Assembly (NCBI GenBank): GCA_038746285.1
Contig: JBCDKT010000007.1
Location: 30,251 to 94,250 of the forward strand
Length of the DNA stretch: 64,000 bases
Direction of reading: 5' to 3'
From: Bacteroidota bacterium
Lineage (GTDB): Bacteria; Bacteroidota; Rhodothermia; Rhodothermales; JANQRZ01
Part shown: piece after piece, positions 36,774 through 45,543 of the stretch
Position numbering within the stretch: position 1 is the stretch's first letter
Layout: every line of letters starts with the position of its first letter
Translations under genes and position numbers: made by a program
Notes under the pieces: generated by a model
Databases searched by the model: none
The model's input: the letters and a program-made list of their open reading frames with translations, nothing else
What the model was told of the DNA's origin: nothing

Positions 36774-38297
36774 ATGACTAGGCGTTTCCCAGGTTCGTCC
36801 TTCCTCGGCAGGTTCACAGCGCGTCCCGCTCAGCTCGCCGCCGAGGTCGCAGCAGCGCAGCGGCCGGGCGAGCAGTTCTACCACGCGCTCAGCGACTCGA
36901 TCCACCAGGGGTTCTGCGTCATCGAGGTACTCTACGACGAGGACGGTGCACCCTGCGACTACCGGTTCCTGGAGACGAACGCGGCCTTCGAAGAGCAGAG
37001 CGGCCTCGTGGACCCCATCGGCAGGACGGCCCGGTCCTTCGTCCCCGACCTGGAGGCGCACTGGATCGAGCGCTACGGTCGCGTCGCCGACACGGGCGTC
37101 ACCGAGCGCCACGTCGGCGAGGTGGCCGACATGAACCGCGTCTTCGAGATCGAGGCGTTCCGGGTCTGCGAGCCCGGGAGCCACCGCGTCGGCATCCTCT
37201 TCACCGACATCACGGAGCGCACGCGCACTGAGGCGCTGCTGCGCGAGAACGAGGAGCGCCTCCGCCACGCCCAGGACGCTGCGGGAATCGGCACCTGGGA
37301 CCTCGACGTGGCCACGGGGGTAGTCTCGTGGTCCGACGGCGTCTTCGACCTCGTGGGGCTGCCTGCTGAGGCGGGCGTCCCCCCGGCCCAGGTGTGGGAG
37401 CGCCTCGTTCATCCCGAGGACCGGGAACGGGTCCACCGCGCCGTGCAGGAGGCGCTCGACGCCGGAGGCTCCTACGTCAACGAGTTCCGCGTCCTCCGGC
37501 CCGACGGGACGATGCGCTGGCTCGCCGCCCGCGGCCACGTCGCCCGCGACGCCGCCGGCCGGCCCGTCCGCATGCTCGGCGTCAACTTCGACATCACCGA
37601 GCGCAAGGAGGCCGAGCGCGCCCTCGCCGACCTCAACGGGACGCTCGAAGCCCGCGTTGAGGCGCAGACGGAGCAGGTGCGGACGCTTGCCCGCGCGCTC
37701 ACGCTCGCCGAGCAGCAGGAGCGCCGCCGCATCGCCCACGTCCTCCACGACGACCTCCAGCAGCTCCTCGTCGGGGCTCAGCTCGCGACGGCCACCGGCA
37801 GCGACGCCGGCCGGCTCGGAGCTATCCTCGACGAGGCCATCGAGAAGACGCGCACCCTGTCGCATGAGCTGAGCCCGCCGTTTCTCCACAACGACCGTCT
37901 CGACGACCTGCTCGACTGGCTCGCCGACCACGCCCGCGAGTACTACGACCTGAAGGTCTGGGTCCGGGTGACCCCGGACCTCACGCTCCCGGGCGAGGGC
38001 CTCCGCGAGCTGCTCTACCAGGCGCTCCGCGAACTGCTGCTCAACGTCGTCAAGCACGCCGAGACGGACGGGGTGCTCATCGCCGCGTCGCGGGTGGGGG
38101 AGCGCGTCCGCGTCGTGGTGCGGGACGAGGGCGTCGGGTTCGACCCGGGGCAGCGCGGAGAGAGTGAGGCCACGCTCGGGCTGCCGAGCCTCCGCGAGCG
38201 CCTGGCGCTCGTCGGCGGTCACCTGAACGTGGTCTCGGTCCCCGGTCAGGGCACCCTGGTCACGCTGGACCTCCCTCTCGGCAAAGTGGCGGCCTAG
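36774..38297 (+). CDS. PAS-domain sensor histidine kinase (NarX/HisKA_3 type)
   Basis: 507 residues, no transmembrane segment, so cytoplasmic. PAS 1 about 35-150 (GFCVIEVLYDEDGAPCDYRFLETNAAFEEQSG), PAS 2 about 160-285 (AGIGTWDLDVATGVVSWSDGVFDLVG...RWLAARGHVARDAAGRPVRMLGVNFDITERK), then a coiled linker, the HisKA_3 phospho-acceptor helix EQQERRRIAHVLHDDLQQLLVG and a HATPase domain (LRELLLNVVKHAE, VRDEGVGFDPG, GLPSLRERLALVGG). A LuxR-family regulator is the expected partner but none is adjacent. Confidence 0.92.
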   Translation: MTRRFPGSSFLGRFTARPAQLAAEVAAAQRPGEQFYHALSDSIHQGFCVIEVLYDEDGAPCDYRFLETNAAFEEQSGLVDPIGRTARSFVPDLEAHWIERYGRVADTGVTERHVGEVADMNRVFEIEAFRVCEPGSHRVGILFTDITERTRTEALLRENEERLRHAQDAAGIGTWDLDVATGVVSWSDGVFDLVGLPAEAGVPPAQVWERLVHPEDRERVHRAVQEALDAGGSYVNEFRVLRPDGTMRWLAARGHVARDAAGRPVRMLGVNFDITERKEAERALADLNGTLEARVEAQTEQVRTLARALTLAEQQERRRIAHVLHDDLQQLLVGAQLATATGSDAGRLGAILDEAIEKTRTLSHELSPPFLHNDRLDDLLDWLADHAREYYDLKVWVRVTPDLTLPGEGLRELLYQALRELLLNVVKHAETDGVLIAASRVGERVRVVVRDEGVGFDPGQRGESEATLGLPSLRERLALVGGHLNVVSVPGQGTLVTLDLPLGKVAA

Positions 38298-38709
38298 CGG
38301 ACGACGGTGAGGTGTCCGGTCTCGACAACGCCCTAACCCCGAAGGTGGGGTCGCTAGAGGCGGCTGCTTCAGGCCCCGGCGTCCCGACAGCGGCGCGCTG
38401 GCCGAAAGCGCCCGGCCCCCTTCGTGAAAGCCTGTCCCTGCCAGCCTCGGAGGGGGGCAGTTTTCGGAGCGAGGCGAGGAAAGCAGAGGATAAGGAGGAA
38501 ATCAGAGGATAAGAGAGTGCTCTTTCTTCGCCGCGTCTGCACGGCGAGAAGCGGGCGCGTCCGTATCTTGGGCGCTGCCCAGTCCGGAACCCGCTGCGGG
38601 GTACGGCCGTGCCCGACGGCTCCGCCCCCGGCACCGCAGGACCGCTTCGGTCCAGGTTCGCCGACGAACCGCCTGCGGTCTGCACTCCACTCTCTCCCCA
38701 CTGCGCACC
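38298..38709. other. 412-bp intergenic region upstream of ffh
   Basis: It contains a small hairpin ACCCC/GGGGT near 38336-38351 (possible end of the kinase transcript), purine words AGAGGATAAG twice near 38490-38515, a candidate -7 box at 38564, and a long GC-rich leader of about 130 nt. I looked for an SRP RNA (GGAAGGAAGCAGC core) and an RNase P RNA signature and found neither. Confidence 0.5.
38564..38571 (+). promoter_or_regulatory. Candidate -7 box for the ffh operon (TATCTTGG)
   Basis: TAnnTTG box, 139 bp before the ffh ATG, which would give a long 5' leader. Confidence 0.35.
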
Positions 38710-40065
38710 ATGTTCGACAGCCTGTCCGACAAGCTCGACGCGGCCCTCAAAAACGTCAAGGGCCAGGGCAAGATCAACGAGCTCAACATCGCCGAGACGA
38801 TGCGCGAGGTCCGCCGCGCGCTCCTCGACGCCGACGTCAACTACCAGGTCGCCCGCGACTTCACGAACAAGGTGAAGGAGCAGGCCACGAGCGAGGCCGT
38901 CCTCACTGCCGTCTCCCCAGGCCAGCAGTTCGTCAAGATCCTCTACGACGAGCTCGTCTTCCTCCTCGGCGACGTCCACGTCGACCTCAACCAGCCGAAG
39001 CGCCCGCCGCAGGTGATCCTCGTCGCCGGCCTCCAGGGCTCGGGCAAGACCACGTTCAGCGCCAAGCTCGCGCGCCACCTCAAGGGCAAAGGCCGCAGCC
39101 CGCTCCTCGCCGCCGCCGACGTGTACCGCCCGGCGGCCGTGGACCAGCTCGAAACCCTCGCCCGCGACATCAACGTCCCCGTCTTTGCGCTCCGCGGCGA
39201 GGACGGCGTCCCGCTCTCGGACGCGGTCAAGGTGGCCCGCGAAGCCGTCGCCGAGGCGCGACGGACAGGCCGCGACACCGTCATCATCGACACCGCCGGG
39301 CGGCTTCACGTCGACGAGCAGATGATGCAGGAGGTGGTCGACATTAAGACCGCCACCGAGCCGGACGAGGTGCTCTTCGTCGTCGATTCGATGACCGGGC
39401 AAGACGCGGTCAACACCGCGAAGGCGTTCAACGACCGCCTCGACGTGGACGGCATCGTGCTGACCAAGCTCGACGGCGACACGCGCGGCGGCGCGGCGCT
39501 CTCGATCCGCACGGTCGTCGAGAAGCCGATCAAGTTCGCCTCGATGGGCGAGAAGCTCGACGCGCTCGCCGAGTTCTACCCCGAGCGCATGGCCCAGCGC
39601 ATCCTCGGCATGGGCGACATCGTGTCGTTCGTCGAGAAGGCGCAGGCCGAGTTCGACGAGGCCGAGGCCGAGAAGCTGCAGAAGAAGATCCGCAGCCAGG
39701 ACTTCAACCTCGACGACTTCTACCAGCAGCTCCAGCGGATCAAGAACATGGGGTCGGTCAAGGACCTCCTCGGCATGATCCCCGGCATCGGCAAGCAGAT
39801 CAAGGACGTCGACGTGGAGGACGACGCGTTCGTCCACATCGAGGCCATGATCCAGAGCATGACCCAGGAGGAGCGCGAGAAGCCGAACCTCATCAACGGC
39901 AGCCGCCGCCAGCGCATCGCCCGCGGTGCCGGCGTCCAGGTGCAGGACGTCAACCAGCTCCTCAAGCAGTTCCGCGAGATGAAGAAGATGATGAAGACGA
40001 TGAGCAAGATGGCCTCGAAGGGCCGCGTGGCCGACCTCGGCCAGATGCTCGGCGGACGACGATAG
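38710..40065 (+). CDS. ffh: Signal recognition particle protein Ffh
   Basis: 451 residues. N domain 1-85; G domain with GLQGSGKTTFSAKLARHLK, DVYRPAAVDQLE, DTAGRLHVDEQMM and TKLDGDTRGGAALS; Met-rich M domain from about 325 (LGMGDIVSFVEKAQAEF, MGSVKDLLGMIPGIG, EMKKMMKTMSKMASKGR). It binds SRP RNA and signal sequences and, with FtsY, targets membrane proteins. It heads the conserved cluster ffh-rpsP-rimM-trmD-rplS. Confidence 0.97.
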   Translation: MFDSLSDKLDAALKNVKGQGKINELNIAETMREVRRALLDADVNYQVARDFTNKVKEQATSEAVLTAVSPGQQFVKILYDELVFLLGDVHVDLNQPKRPPQVILVAGLQGSGKTTFSAKLARHLKGKGRSPLLAAADVYRPAAVDQLETLARDINVPVFALRGEDGVPLSDAVKVAREAVAEARRTGRDTVIIDTAGRLHVDEQMMQEVVDIKTATEPDEVLFVVDSMTGQDAVNTAKAFNDRLDVDGIVLTKLDGDTRGGAALSIRTVVEKPIKFASMGEKLDALAEFYPERMAQRILGMGDIVSFVEKAQAEFDEAEAEKLQKKIRSQDFNLDDFYQQLQRIKNMGSVKDLLGMIPGIGKQIKDVDVEDDAFVHIEAMIQSMTQEEREKPNLINGSRRQRIARGAGVQVQDVNQLLKQFREMKKMMKTMSKMASKGRVADLGQMLGGRR

Positions 40066-40074
40066 GCTTCGCCT

Positions 40075-40168
40075 GTTTCTCGTCCCTCGTTTCTGGTTCC
40101 TCGTTGGGGACCGAGCCGCCGACGGGAAACGGAAAAACTAGAAACTAGAAACTCCAAACCAGAAACAC
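40075..40168. repeat. AACCAGAAAC-word hairpin between ffh and rpsP
   Basis: GTTTCTGGTT (40089-40098) and AACCAGAAAC (40157-40166) are exact complements, flanked by stutters of TCGTTTC/TCGTCCC and GAAACTA. The same pair recurs between smpB and tyrS. Confidence 0.8.
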
Positions 40169-40173
40169 CCAAC

Positions 40174-41124
40174 ATGGCAGTCAAACTCCGCCTGCGCCGG
40201 CTCGGCCGGAAGAAGCGCCCCATCTTCGCCCTCGTCGCCGCCGACGCCCGCAGCCCGCGCGACGGCCGGTTCATCGAGGACCTCGGCCGCTACCGGCCCA
40301 TCGACGAGCCCGCCCAGGTCACGCTCAAGGAGGACCGCATCCTCTACTGGCTCCAGCAGGGCGCGCAGCCGAGCCACACGGTCCGCAACCTCCTCTCGGA
40401 CCAGGGCCTGATGCTCCAGCTGCACCTGCTCCGCAAGGGCAAGCCCGCCGACGAGATCGAGCAAGCCCTCGCGGAGTTCCGCGCCCGTCGCGGCGAGAAG
40501 GAAGGCCCGGTCAAGACGACCGCCGCCGACCGCCGCGCTGAAGCGCTCGAAGCCGAACGCACTGCCGCCGCCGCCGAGGCTAAGCGCCTCGCCGAAGAGC
40601 GCGCCGCCCGCGAGGCCGAACTCGCCAAGCAGAAGGCCGACGCCGAAGCCGAAGCCCGCAAGAAGGCCGAAGAGGCGCGCCAGGAAGCCCTCGAAGCCGA
40701 GACCGAGCAGGCGCAGTCTGACACGCCCGAGGAAACTGCCGACAGCGAGGCCCAGGAAGCTGCCACGGCCTCCGCCGAGAACGCCGTCGAGGAAGTGACC
40801 GAGAACGAGGCCCAAGAAGAAACCGCCGAGCCGGAAGCCGCCGAAGCGCCCGCCACGGAAGAACCGGCTGCGGAAGAAGTTTCTTCCGAGGAAGCTGAGG
40901 AGCCCGCTGCCGAGGCGGAAGACGCAGCGGCCGAGACGAGCGCCGACGACGTTGCCGACGAGGCCCCGGACGCGGCCGAAGAGCAGCCCGCCGCCGAAGC
41001 CGAGACGACCGAAGAGGTCGCCGACACAGCCGGCGAGGAAGTGGCTGAGCAGACTGCCGCCGCAGCCGAAGAGGGCGACCCGGACGATGCAGAAGCCGAG
41101 GCCGAAGACAAGAAAGCTGACTAG
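40174..41124 (+). CDS. rpsP: 30S ribosomal protein S16 with very long acidic C-terminal extension
   Basis: 316 residues against the usual 80-90. Residues 1-85 are S16 ([38 protein letters not shown]...). Residues about 100-175 are a charged Ala/Glu/Lys/Arg coiled coil ([35 protein letters not shown]) and 176-316 are almost only Ala, Glu, Asp, Thr and Val. Bacteroidota S16 proteins often carry shorter tails of this kind. No stop or frameshift separates the parts. The protein sits in the 30S body; the tail would project into solvent. Confidence 0.93.
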   Translation: MAVKLRLRRLGRKKRPIFALVAADARSPRDGRFIEDLGRYRPIDEPAQVTLKEDRILYWLQQGAQPSHTVRNLLSDQGLMLQLHLLRKGKPADEIEQALAEFRARRGEKEGPVKTTAADRRAEALEAERTAAAAEAKRLAEERAAREAELAKQKADAEAEARKKAEEARQEALEAETEQAQSDTPEETADSEAQEAATASAENAVEEVTENEAQEETAEPEAAEAPATEEPAAEEVSSEEAEEPAAEAEDAAAETSADDVADEAPDAAEEQPAAEAETTEEVADTAGEEVAEQTAAAAEEGDPDDAEAEAEDKKAD

Positions 41125-41137
41125 TCGCCTCGCTCCC

Positions 41138-41677
41138 GTGACTTCCGCCAACACCGATAGCCTCCTCCTCGTCGGCACCTGCGGGCGCGCCCACGGCGTG
41201 CAGGGCGAGGTCAAGGTCATCCCCGAAACGGACGACCCCGAGCGCCTCGCGGCGCTAGCGCAGGTCTACGTCGGGGCGACGCCGGAGACGGCGCAGCCGC
41301 GCGCGGTCGAAGCCCTCCGGTTTCAGCCGACGAAGCGCGGACTGGTCGCGCTCGTGCGCTTCGACGGCATCGCAGGCCGCGACGCCGCCGACGCGCTCCG
41401 CGGCCAGGGCGTCTTCGCCGACGCCGCCGATCTCCCGCCGCTGGAAGAGGGCGAGGTGTTCCTCCACGACCTCATCGGCCTCGCCGTCGTTACTGAAGGT
41501 GGCGAGGCGGTCGGTACCGTGACCGACGTGCTCGACGGCACCGCGCACCCGCTGCTCGTCGTTCAGCGCGACGGCCGCCCCGACGCCCTCGTCCCGGACG
41601 TGGACGAGATCGTCACCACCATCGACCTCGACGCCGAGCAGATCACGATCGCTCCGCCCGAAGGCCTTTTAGAGTGA
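41138..41677 (+). CDS. rimM: 16S rRNA processing / ribosome maturation factor RimM
   Basis: 179 residues from GTG 41138 (VTSANTDSLLLVGTCGRAHGVQGEVKV). The RimM N-terminal barrel (VGTCGRAHGVQGEVKVIPETDDPERL) and the PRC-type C-terminal barrel (YDLIG-equivalent HDLIGLAVVTEGGEAVGTVTDVLDG...LVPDVDEIVTTIDL) are complete. It assists 30S head assembly and binds S19. It lies 13 bp after rpsP, as in the classic operon. Confidence 0.93.
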   Translation: MTSANTDSLLLVGTCGRAHGVQGEVKVIPETDDPERLAALAQVYVGATPETAQPRAVEALRFQPTKRGLVALVRFDGIAGRDAADALRGQGVFADAADLPPLEEGEVFLHDLIGLAVVTEGGEAVGTVTDVLDGTAHPLLVVQRDGRPDALVPDVDEIVTTIDLDAEQITIAPPEGLLE

Positions 41678-41686
41678 CGAACGTCG

Positions 41687-41729
41687 AATGACGAGTGTCG
41701 AGTTTTGAAGCCATTCGACACTCGTCATT
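41687..41729 (+). promoter_or_regulatory. Strong hairpin between rimM and trmD
   Basis: AATGACGAGTGTCGA (41687-41701) and TCGACACTCGTCATT (41715-41729) are perfect 15-bp complements with a 13-nt loop. No U-run follows. A partial third copy of the word, CTCGACACTCGAA, follows at 41735-41747. Confidence 0.8.
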
Positions 41730-41758
41730 TGTAACTCGACACTCGAACCTGTTCTTTG

Positions 41759-42493
41759 ATGCGAATCGACATCGTCACCGCGCTCCCCGGCCTCGTCGCC
41801 GGGCCGCTGGAGCACTCTATCCTCCAGCGCGCCCAGCGCAAAGGGCTGGTCGACGTCCGCGTGCACGACCTCCGCGACTGGGCCGAGGGCAAGAGCCGCA
41901 CGGTCGACGACTACCCGTTCGGCGGCGGCGGCGGCATGGTGCTCACCCCCGGTCCGCTCTTCGCCTGCATCGAGCAGATCCAGGCCGAGTGGGGCGAGGA
42001 CGGTGATGACGGCCGCGAGGAGGTCATCTTCCTCACGCCCGACGGCGACCTCCTCGACCAGCCGATGGCGAACGAGCTGTCGCTGAAGCCCCGCCTCCTG
42101 CTCATCGCGGGCCACTACAAAGGCATCGACCAGCGGGTCCGCGACGCGCTCGTGACGCGCGAGGTCTCGGTCGGCGACTACGTGCTCTCGGGCGGCGAAC
42201 TGCCGGCGCTTGTCCTCGTCGACGCCCTCGTGCGGCTCGTGCCCGGCGTGCTCGGCGACGCGCAGTCAGCGCTCTCGGACTCGTTCCAGGACGGGCTCCT
42301 CGGCGCGCCGGTCTACACGCGCCCGGCCGAGTTCCGGGGCGAGGCCGTCCCCGACGTGCTCCTCTCCGGCGACCACCGCCGCATCGACGCGTGGCGCGAG
42401 ACCCAGCGCCTCGCCCGGACCCGGGCGCGCCGCCCCGACCTCCTCGACGCCGATCTGCCAGACGCTGATTCGCTCGACCCTACCACCGACTAA
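41759..42493 (+). CDS. trmD: tRNA (guanine37-N1)-methyltransferase
   Basis: 244 residues from ATG 41759 (an adjacent TTG would add one residue). [27 protein letters not shown] and the trefoil-knot segment [14 protein letters not shown]...[19 protein letters not shown] with [13 protein letters not shown] and [14 protein letters not shown] are characteristic. It uses SAM to make m1G37, preventing +1 frameshifting. It lies in the ribosomal cluster between rimM and rplS. Confidence 0.96.
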   Translation: MRIDIVTALPGLVAGPLEHSILQRAQRKGLVDVRVHDLRDWAEGKSRTVDDYPFGGGGGMVLTPGPLFACIEQIQAEWGEDGDDGREEVIFLTPDGDLLDQPMANELSLKPRLLLIAGHYKGIDQRVRDALVTREVSVGDYVLSGGELPALVLVDALVRLVPGVLGDAQSALSDSFQDGLLGAPVYTRPAEFRGEAVPDVLLSGDHRRIDAWRETQRLARTRARRPDLLDADLPDADSLDPTTD

Positions 42494-42538
42494 CCCGCGT
42501 GCCGGCTCGCACGCTCCCACCCGAAACACACAACGATC

Positions 42539-42892
42539 ATGGCACACGAACTGATGGACCTCGTCGAAGCGACGCAGCTCCGCGACGGCATCCCGGACTT
42601 CAAGGCCGGCGACACGGTCAACGTCCACGTCCGCGTCATCGAAGGCGACAAGGAGCGCGTCCAGCAGTTCCAGGGCGTCGTCATCGCGCGCGGCGGCCAC
42701 GGCTCCACGAAGACCTTCACCGTCCGCAAGGTCTCCGGCGGCATCGGCGTCGAGCGCGTCTTCCCGCTCTACTCGCCGAAGCTGGCGAAGATCGAGCGCG
42801 TCCGCGAGGGCCGCGTCCGCCGCGCCAAGCTCTACTACCTCCGCGGCCTCCGCGGCAAGGCGGCGCGCATCCAGGAAAAGGGAAGAAAGTGA
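42539..42892 (+). CDS. rplS: 50S ribosomal protein L19
   Basis: 117 residues. [91 protein letters not shown] is the L19 sequence along its whole length. It is located at the 30S-50S interface and is last gene of the conserved five-gene cluster. Confidence 0.97.
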   Translation: MAHELMDLVEATQLRDGIPDFKAGDTVNVHVRVIEGDKERVQQFQGVVIARGGHGSTKTFTVRKVSGGIGVERVFPLYSPKLAKIERVREGRVRRAKLYYLRGLRGKAARIQEKGRK

Positions 42893-42941
42893 CGAGCTAC
42901 GGGTGACTGCTTCAAGCAGCCGCTCGTGACTCGGCATCGTC

Positions 42942-43682
42942 ATGCTGCTTCTCGCCCCCGACGTGCCCGCTGCTCGTGCCCTCGCCGAGGCGTGGGCCAG
43001 CCGCAGCGCCGTAGCCGGCTGGCAGGCAGCCTCGCTCCGCGACGCCGAGCGGCTGCTCCGCACCGGCGACGCCGACCTCGCCTTCGTCTCGACGCTCTCC
43101 GTGCTCCGCGACCCCGATGCGTTCTCCGTCGTCCCCGGCGTGGCGCTCGTCGGCGGTGCGGCAGACCCGGTGCGGCTCGACGTACGAAGCGGGCTCGACG
43201 CCATCCGCCGCGTCGGGATCGACCCGCGGCACGCGCAGGAGGCGCTGCTGGCGCAGGTCGTGCTGAAAGAGCTGTACGACGCGCAGCCGAGCTTCGTCCC
43301 GCTCGACCCGAGCGCGCCGGAGCCGGCCGACCTCGACGCGGTGCTCCGCGTGGGCGAAGCGGGCAGCGATGGGGTCGCGCTCGACCTCGGGCGCGAGTGG
43401 TTCGAACTCACGACGCGCCCGTTCGTGTGGGCGCTCCTCGCGGCCCCGGTCGGGACGGTCGCGCCGGACGAGGCGCGGCACCTCCGCGACATCGCCTTCG
43501 GGCACGACGGACCGGCCGGCGCGGGGACCGACCCCGGCATGGGAGGTGTCACGCTCGCGGGCTTCGCCCACGCCGGTCTCGACGAGTGGGTGAACCACCT
43601 GTTCTACCACCGCGCTCTCGACGCGGTGCCCGAGATTCCGTTTGTCGTGATCCCCGTAGAGGACGACGAGGCAGAGGCATGA
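42942..43682 (+). CDS. MqnA-like (futalosine-pathway menaquinone) family protein
   Basis: 246 residues, no signal peptide. The periplasmic-binding-protein-like fold is suggested by LLRTGDADLAFVSTLSVLRDPDAFSVVPGVALVGG, RVGIDPRHAQEALLAQVVLKELY and the MqnA-like LDLGREWFELTTRPFVWALLAAP. MqnA dehydrates chorismate in the futalosine menaquinone route. Identity is moderate; the usual SVLLFS-type motif is degenerate (PVRLDVRSG). Its TGA overlaps the smpB ATG (ATGA), so it is coupled to smpB, an unusual neighbour. Confidence 0.6.
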   Translation: MLLLAPDVPAARALAEAWASRSAVAGWQAASLRDAERLLRTGDADLAFVSTLSVLRDPDAFSVVPGVALVGGAADPVRLDVRSGLDAIRRVGIDPRHAQEALLAQVVLKELYDAQPSFVPLDPSAPEPADLDAVLRVGEAGSDGVALDLGREWFELTTRPFVWALLAAPVGTVAPDEARHLRDIAFGHDGPAGAGTDPGMGGVTLAGFAHAGLDEWVNHLFYHRALDAVPEIPFVVIPVEDDEAEA

Positions 43683-44122
43683 GCGAGGGTGTCAAGGTCA
43701 TCATCACGAATCGACGCGCGCGGTACGAGTACGAGCTCCTCGACCGGGTCGAGGCCGGGATCGAGCTGAAGGGCTCCGAGGTGAAGTCGCTGCGGGCGGG
43801 CAAGGTCAACTTGCAGGAAGCGTTCTGCGCCGTGGACGAGGCCGGGATGCAGCTCTTCAACTGCCACATCGCACCCTACGGCCACTACGCTCACCACGAG
43901 CCGACCCGCCCGCGCCGCCTGCTGCTCCACAAGAAGGAGATCGAGAAATTCAGAAAGGGCACCGAGCAGAAGGGCCTGACGATCGTCCCGCTCCGCCTCT
44001 ACTTCAAGGCCGGCTGGGCGAAGGTCGAAATCGCCCTCGCGCGCGGCAAGAAGCTCCACGACAAGCGCCGCGACATCGCCGACCGCGAATCCAAGCGCCG
44101 CCTCGAACGGACGGGTTTATAG
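43679..44122 (+). CDS. smpB: SsrA-binding protein SmpB
   Basis: 147 residues. ITNRRARYEYELLDRVEAGIELKGSEVKSLRAGKVNLQEAFC, then HIAPYGHYAHHEPTRPRRLLLHKKEI, KGLTIVPLRLYFKAGWAKVEIALARGKKLHDKR and a basic C-terminal tail (ADRESKRRLER) are the SmpB hallmarks. It delivers tmRNA to stalled ribosomes. The ssrA gene is not in the window. Confidence 0.96.
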   Translation: MSEGVKVIITNRRARYEYELLDRVEAGIELKGSEVKSLRAGKVNLQEAFCAVDEAGMQLFNCHIAPYGHYAHHEPTRPRRLLLHKKEIEKFRKGTEQKGLTIVPLRLYFKAGWAKVEIALARGKKLHDKRRDIADRESKRRLERTGL

Positions 44123-44128
44123 TTCCTC

Positions 44129-44200
44129 GTTTCTAGTTTCTGGTTGAGCACAACGGTCGGTCCTGATAAACCAGAAACCAGAAACGGCAAACCAGAAACG
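44129..44200. repeat. AACCAGAAAC-word hairpin between smpB and tyrS
   Basis: GTTTCTGGTT (44136-44145) and AACCAGAAAC (44169-44178) pair exactly; two further AAACCAGAAAC-like copies follow. Same words as at 40075-40168. Confidence 0.8.
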
Positions 44201-44210
44201 GGCGACGCCC

Positions 44211-45419
44211 ATGCTTTTCCCCCCCCTCGACGACCAACTCGCCCAGATCCGGCGCGGCACGGCGCAGATCATCCCCGAAGACGCGCTCGTCGAAAAGCTC
44301 AAGCGGGCCGAGGCCACTGGCACGCCGCTCACCGTCAAGCTCGGCTGCGACCCGAGCCGGCCCGACCTTCACCTCGGCCACGCCGTCGTGCTCCGCAAGC
44401 TGCGGCAGTTCCAGGACCTCGGCCACCGCGTCGTCCTCATCGTCGGTGACTTCACCGGGATGATCGGCGACCCGAGCGGGAAGTCCAAGACGCGGCCCGC
44501 GCTGACGCTCGAGGAGACGCGCGCGAACGGGCAGAGCTACTTCGAGCAGGCCTCGAAAATCTTAGACCCGGACAAGACGACGATCCGCTACAACGGCGAC
44601 TGGCTCGGCCAGATGAGCTTCGCCGACGTGATCCGCCTCGCCTCGGGCTACACCGTCGCCCGGATGCTGGAGCGCGACGAGTTCGAGAACCGCTACAAGA
44701 AAGGCGAGCCGATCTCGGTCCACGAGTTTCTCTACCCGCTCGCCCAGGCCCAGGACTCGGTCGAGCTGGAGGCCGACGTAGAGTTGGGCGGGACCGACCA
44801 GACCTTCAACCTCCTCGTCGGGCGCGACATCCAGAGCGCGGCCGGGCAGGAGCCCCAGGTCTGCCTCACCATGCCGATTCTGGAGGGCACCGACGGCCTC
44901 GAGAAGATGTCGAAGTCGCTCGACAACTACGTCGGCATCGCCGAGCCGCCGGAGGAGATGTACGGCAAGACGCTCTCGATCCCTGACGCGCTGATCTACC
45001 GCTGGGTCGAACTCGCCACCGACGTGCCGACGGACGATCTGCCCCGCTGGAAGACGTACGCCGACGAGAACCCCCGCGACGCCAAGCACGACCTCGCGCA
45101 CACGGTCGTGCGGATGTACCACGGTGCCGGTGCCGCCGACGCGGCGCGGCGTCACTTCGAAAAGACTGTGATCCAGGGCGGCGTCCCGGACGACATGCCG
45201 GAGGTTGCGGTCGATGGTGAGACGGTTGGGATTATCGACCTCATGCGGCAGGCGGGGTTCGCCAAGTCCAATGGCGAGGCCCGGCGGCTCGTCCAGCAGA
45301 ACGCCGTCTCAGTCGACGACGAGAAGGTCACCGACCCGTTCGCCGACATCGACCTGGCAGGGGCACCGCTCGTGCTGAAAGTCGGCAAGCGGCGGTTCGC
45401 CCGGGTCGTGAGAGCGTAG
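44211..45419 (+). CDS. tyrS: Tyrosyl-tRNA synthetase (TyrZ-like class)
   Basis: 402 residues. The class I HIGH motif is [14 protein letters not shown], the activating loop KMSKS is in [14 protein letters not shown], and [16 protein letters not shown] is the tyrosine pocket. A C-terminal S4 RNA-binding domain ([20 protein letters not shown]) is present. [15 protein letters not shown] places it in the TyrZ-like branch. It charges tRNA-Tyr. It is last of the + strand translation genes. Confidence 0.95.
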   Translation: MLFPPLDDQLAQIRRGTAQIIPEDALVEKLKRAEATGTPLTVKLGCDPSRPDLHLGHAVVLRKLRQFQDLGHRVVLIVGDFTGMIGDPSGKSKTRPALTLEETRANGQSYFEQASKILDPDKTTIRYNGDWLGQMSFADVIRLASGYTVARMLERDEFENRYKKGEPISVHEFLYPLAQAQDSVELEADVELGGTDQTFNLLVGRDIQSAAGQEPQVCLTMPILEGTDGLEKMSKSLDNYVGIAEPPEEMYGKTLSIPDALIYRWVELATDVPTDDLPRWKTYADENPRDAKHDLAHTVVRMYHGAGAADAARRHFEKTVIQGGVPDDMPEVAVDGETVGIIDLMRQAGFAKSNGEARRLVQQNAVSVDDEKVTDPFADIDLAGAPLVLKVGKRRFARVVRA

Positions 45420-45430
45420 GGAGCAGACCA

Positions 45431-45461
45431 CCGGGGCACGGATTTGTGCATTTTGCCCCGG
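45431..45461 (+). terminator. Hairpin after tyrS
   Basis: CCGGGGCA (45431-45438) and TGCCCCGG (45454-45461) are perfect arms, with GCAC/GTGC able to extend the stem inward. It starts 12 nt past the tyrS stop; no U-run follows, so the terminator role is inferred from position. Confidence 0.5.
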
Positions 45462-45543
45462 CGTCGGACCGTTCGCGGCGGCGGGCTTGCCTTGCGGCGC
45501 AGTCGTTGGGATCATATCCTCTCCCGGTCCCCAGCCTCGTCGC

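Noticed and set aside
38298..38709. SRP RNA or RNase P RNA before ffh
   Set aside because: Neither the GGAAGGAAGCAGC core nor the RNase P signature is present; AGTCCGGAACC at 38581 is only a partial resemblance.
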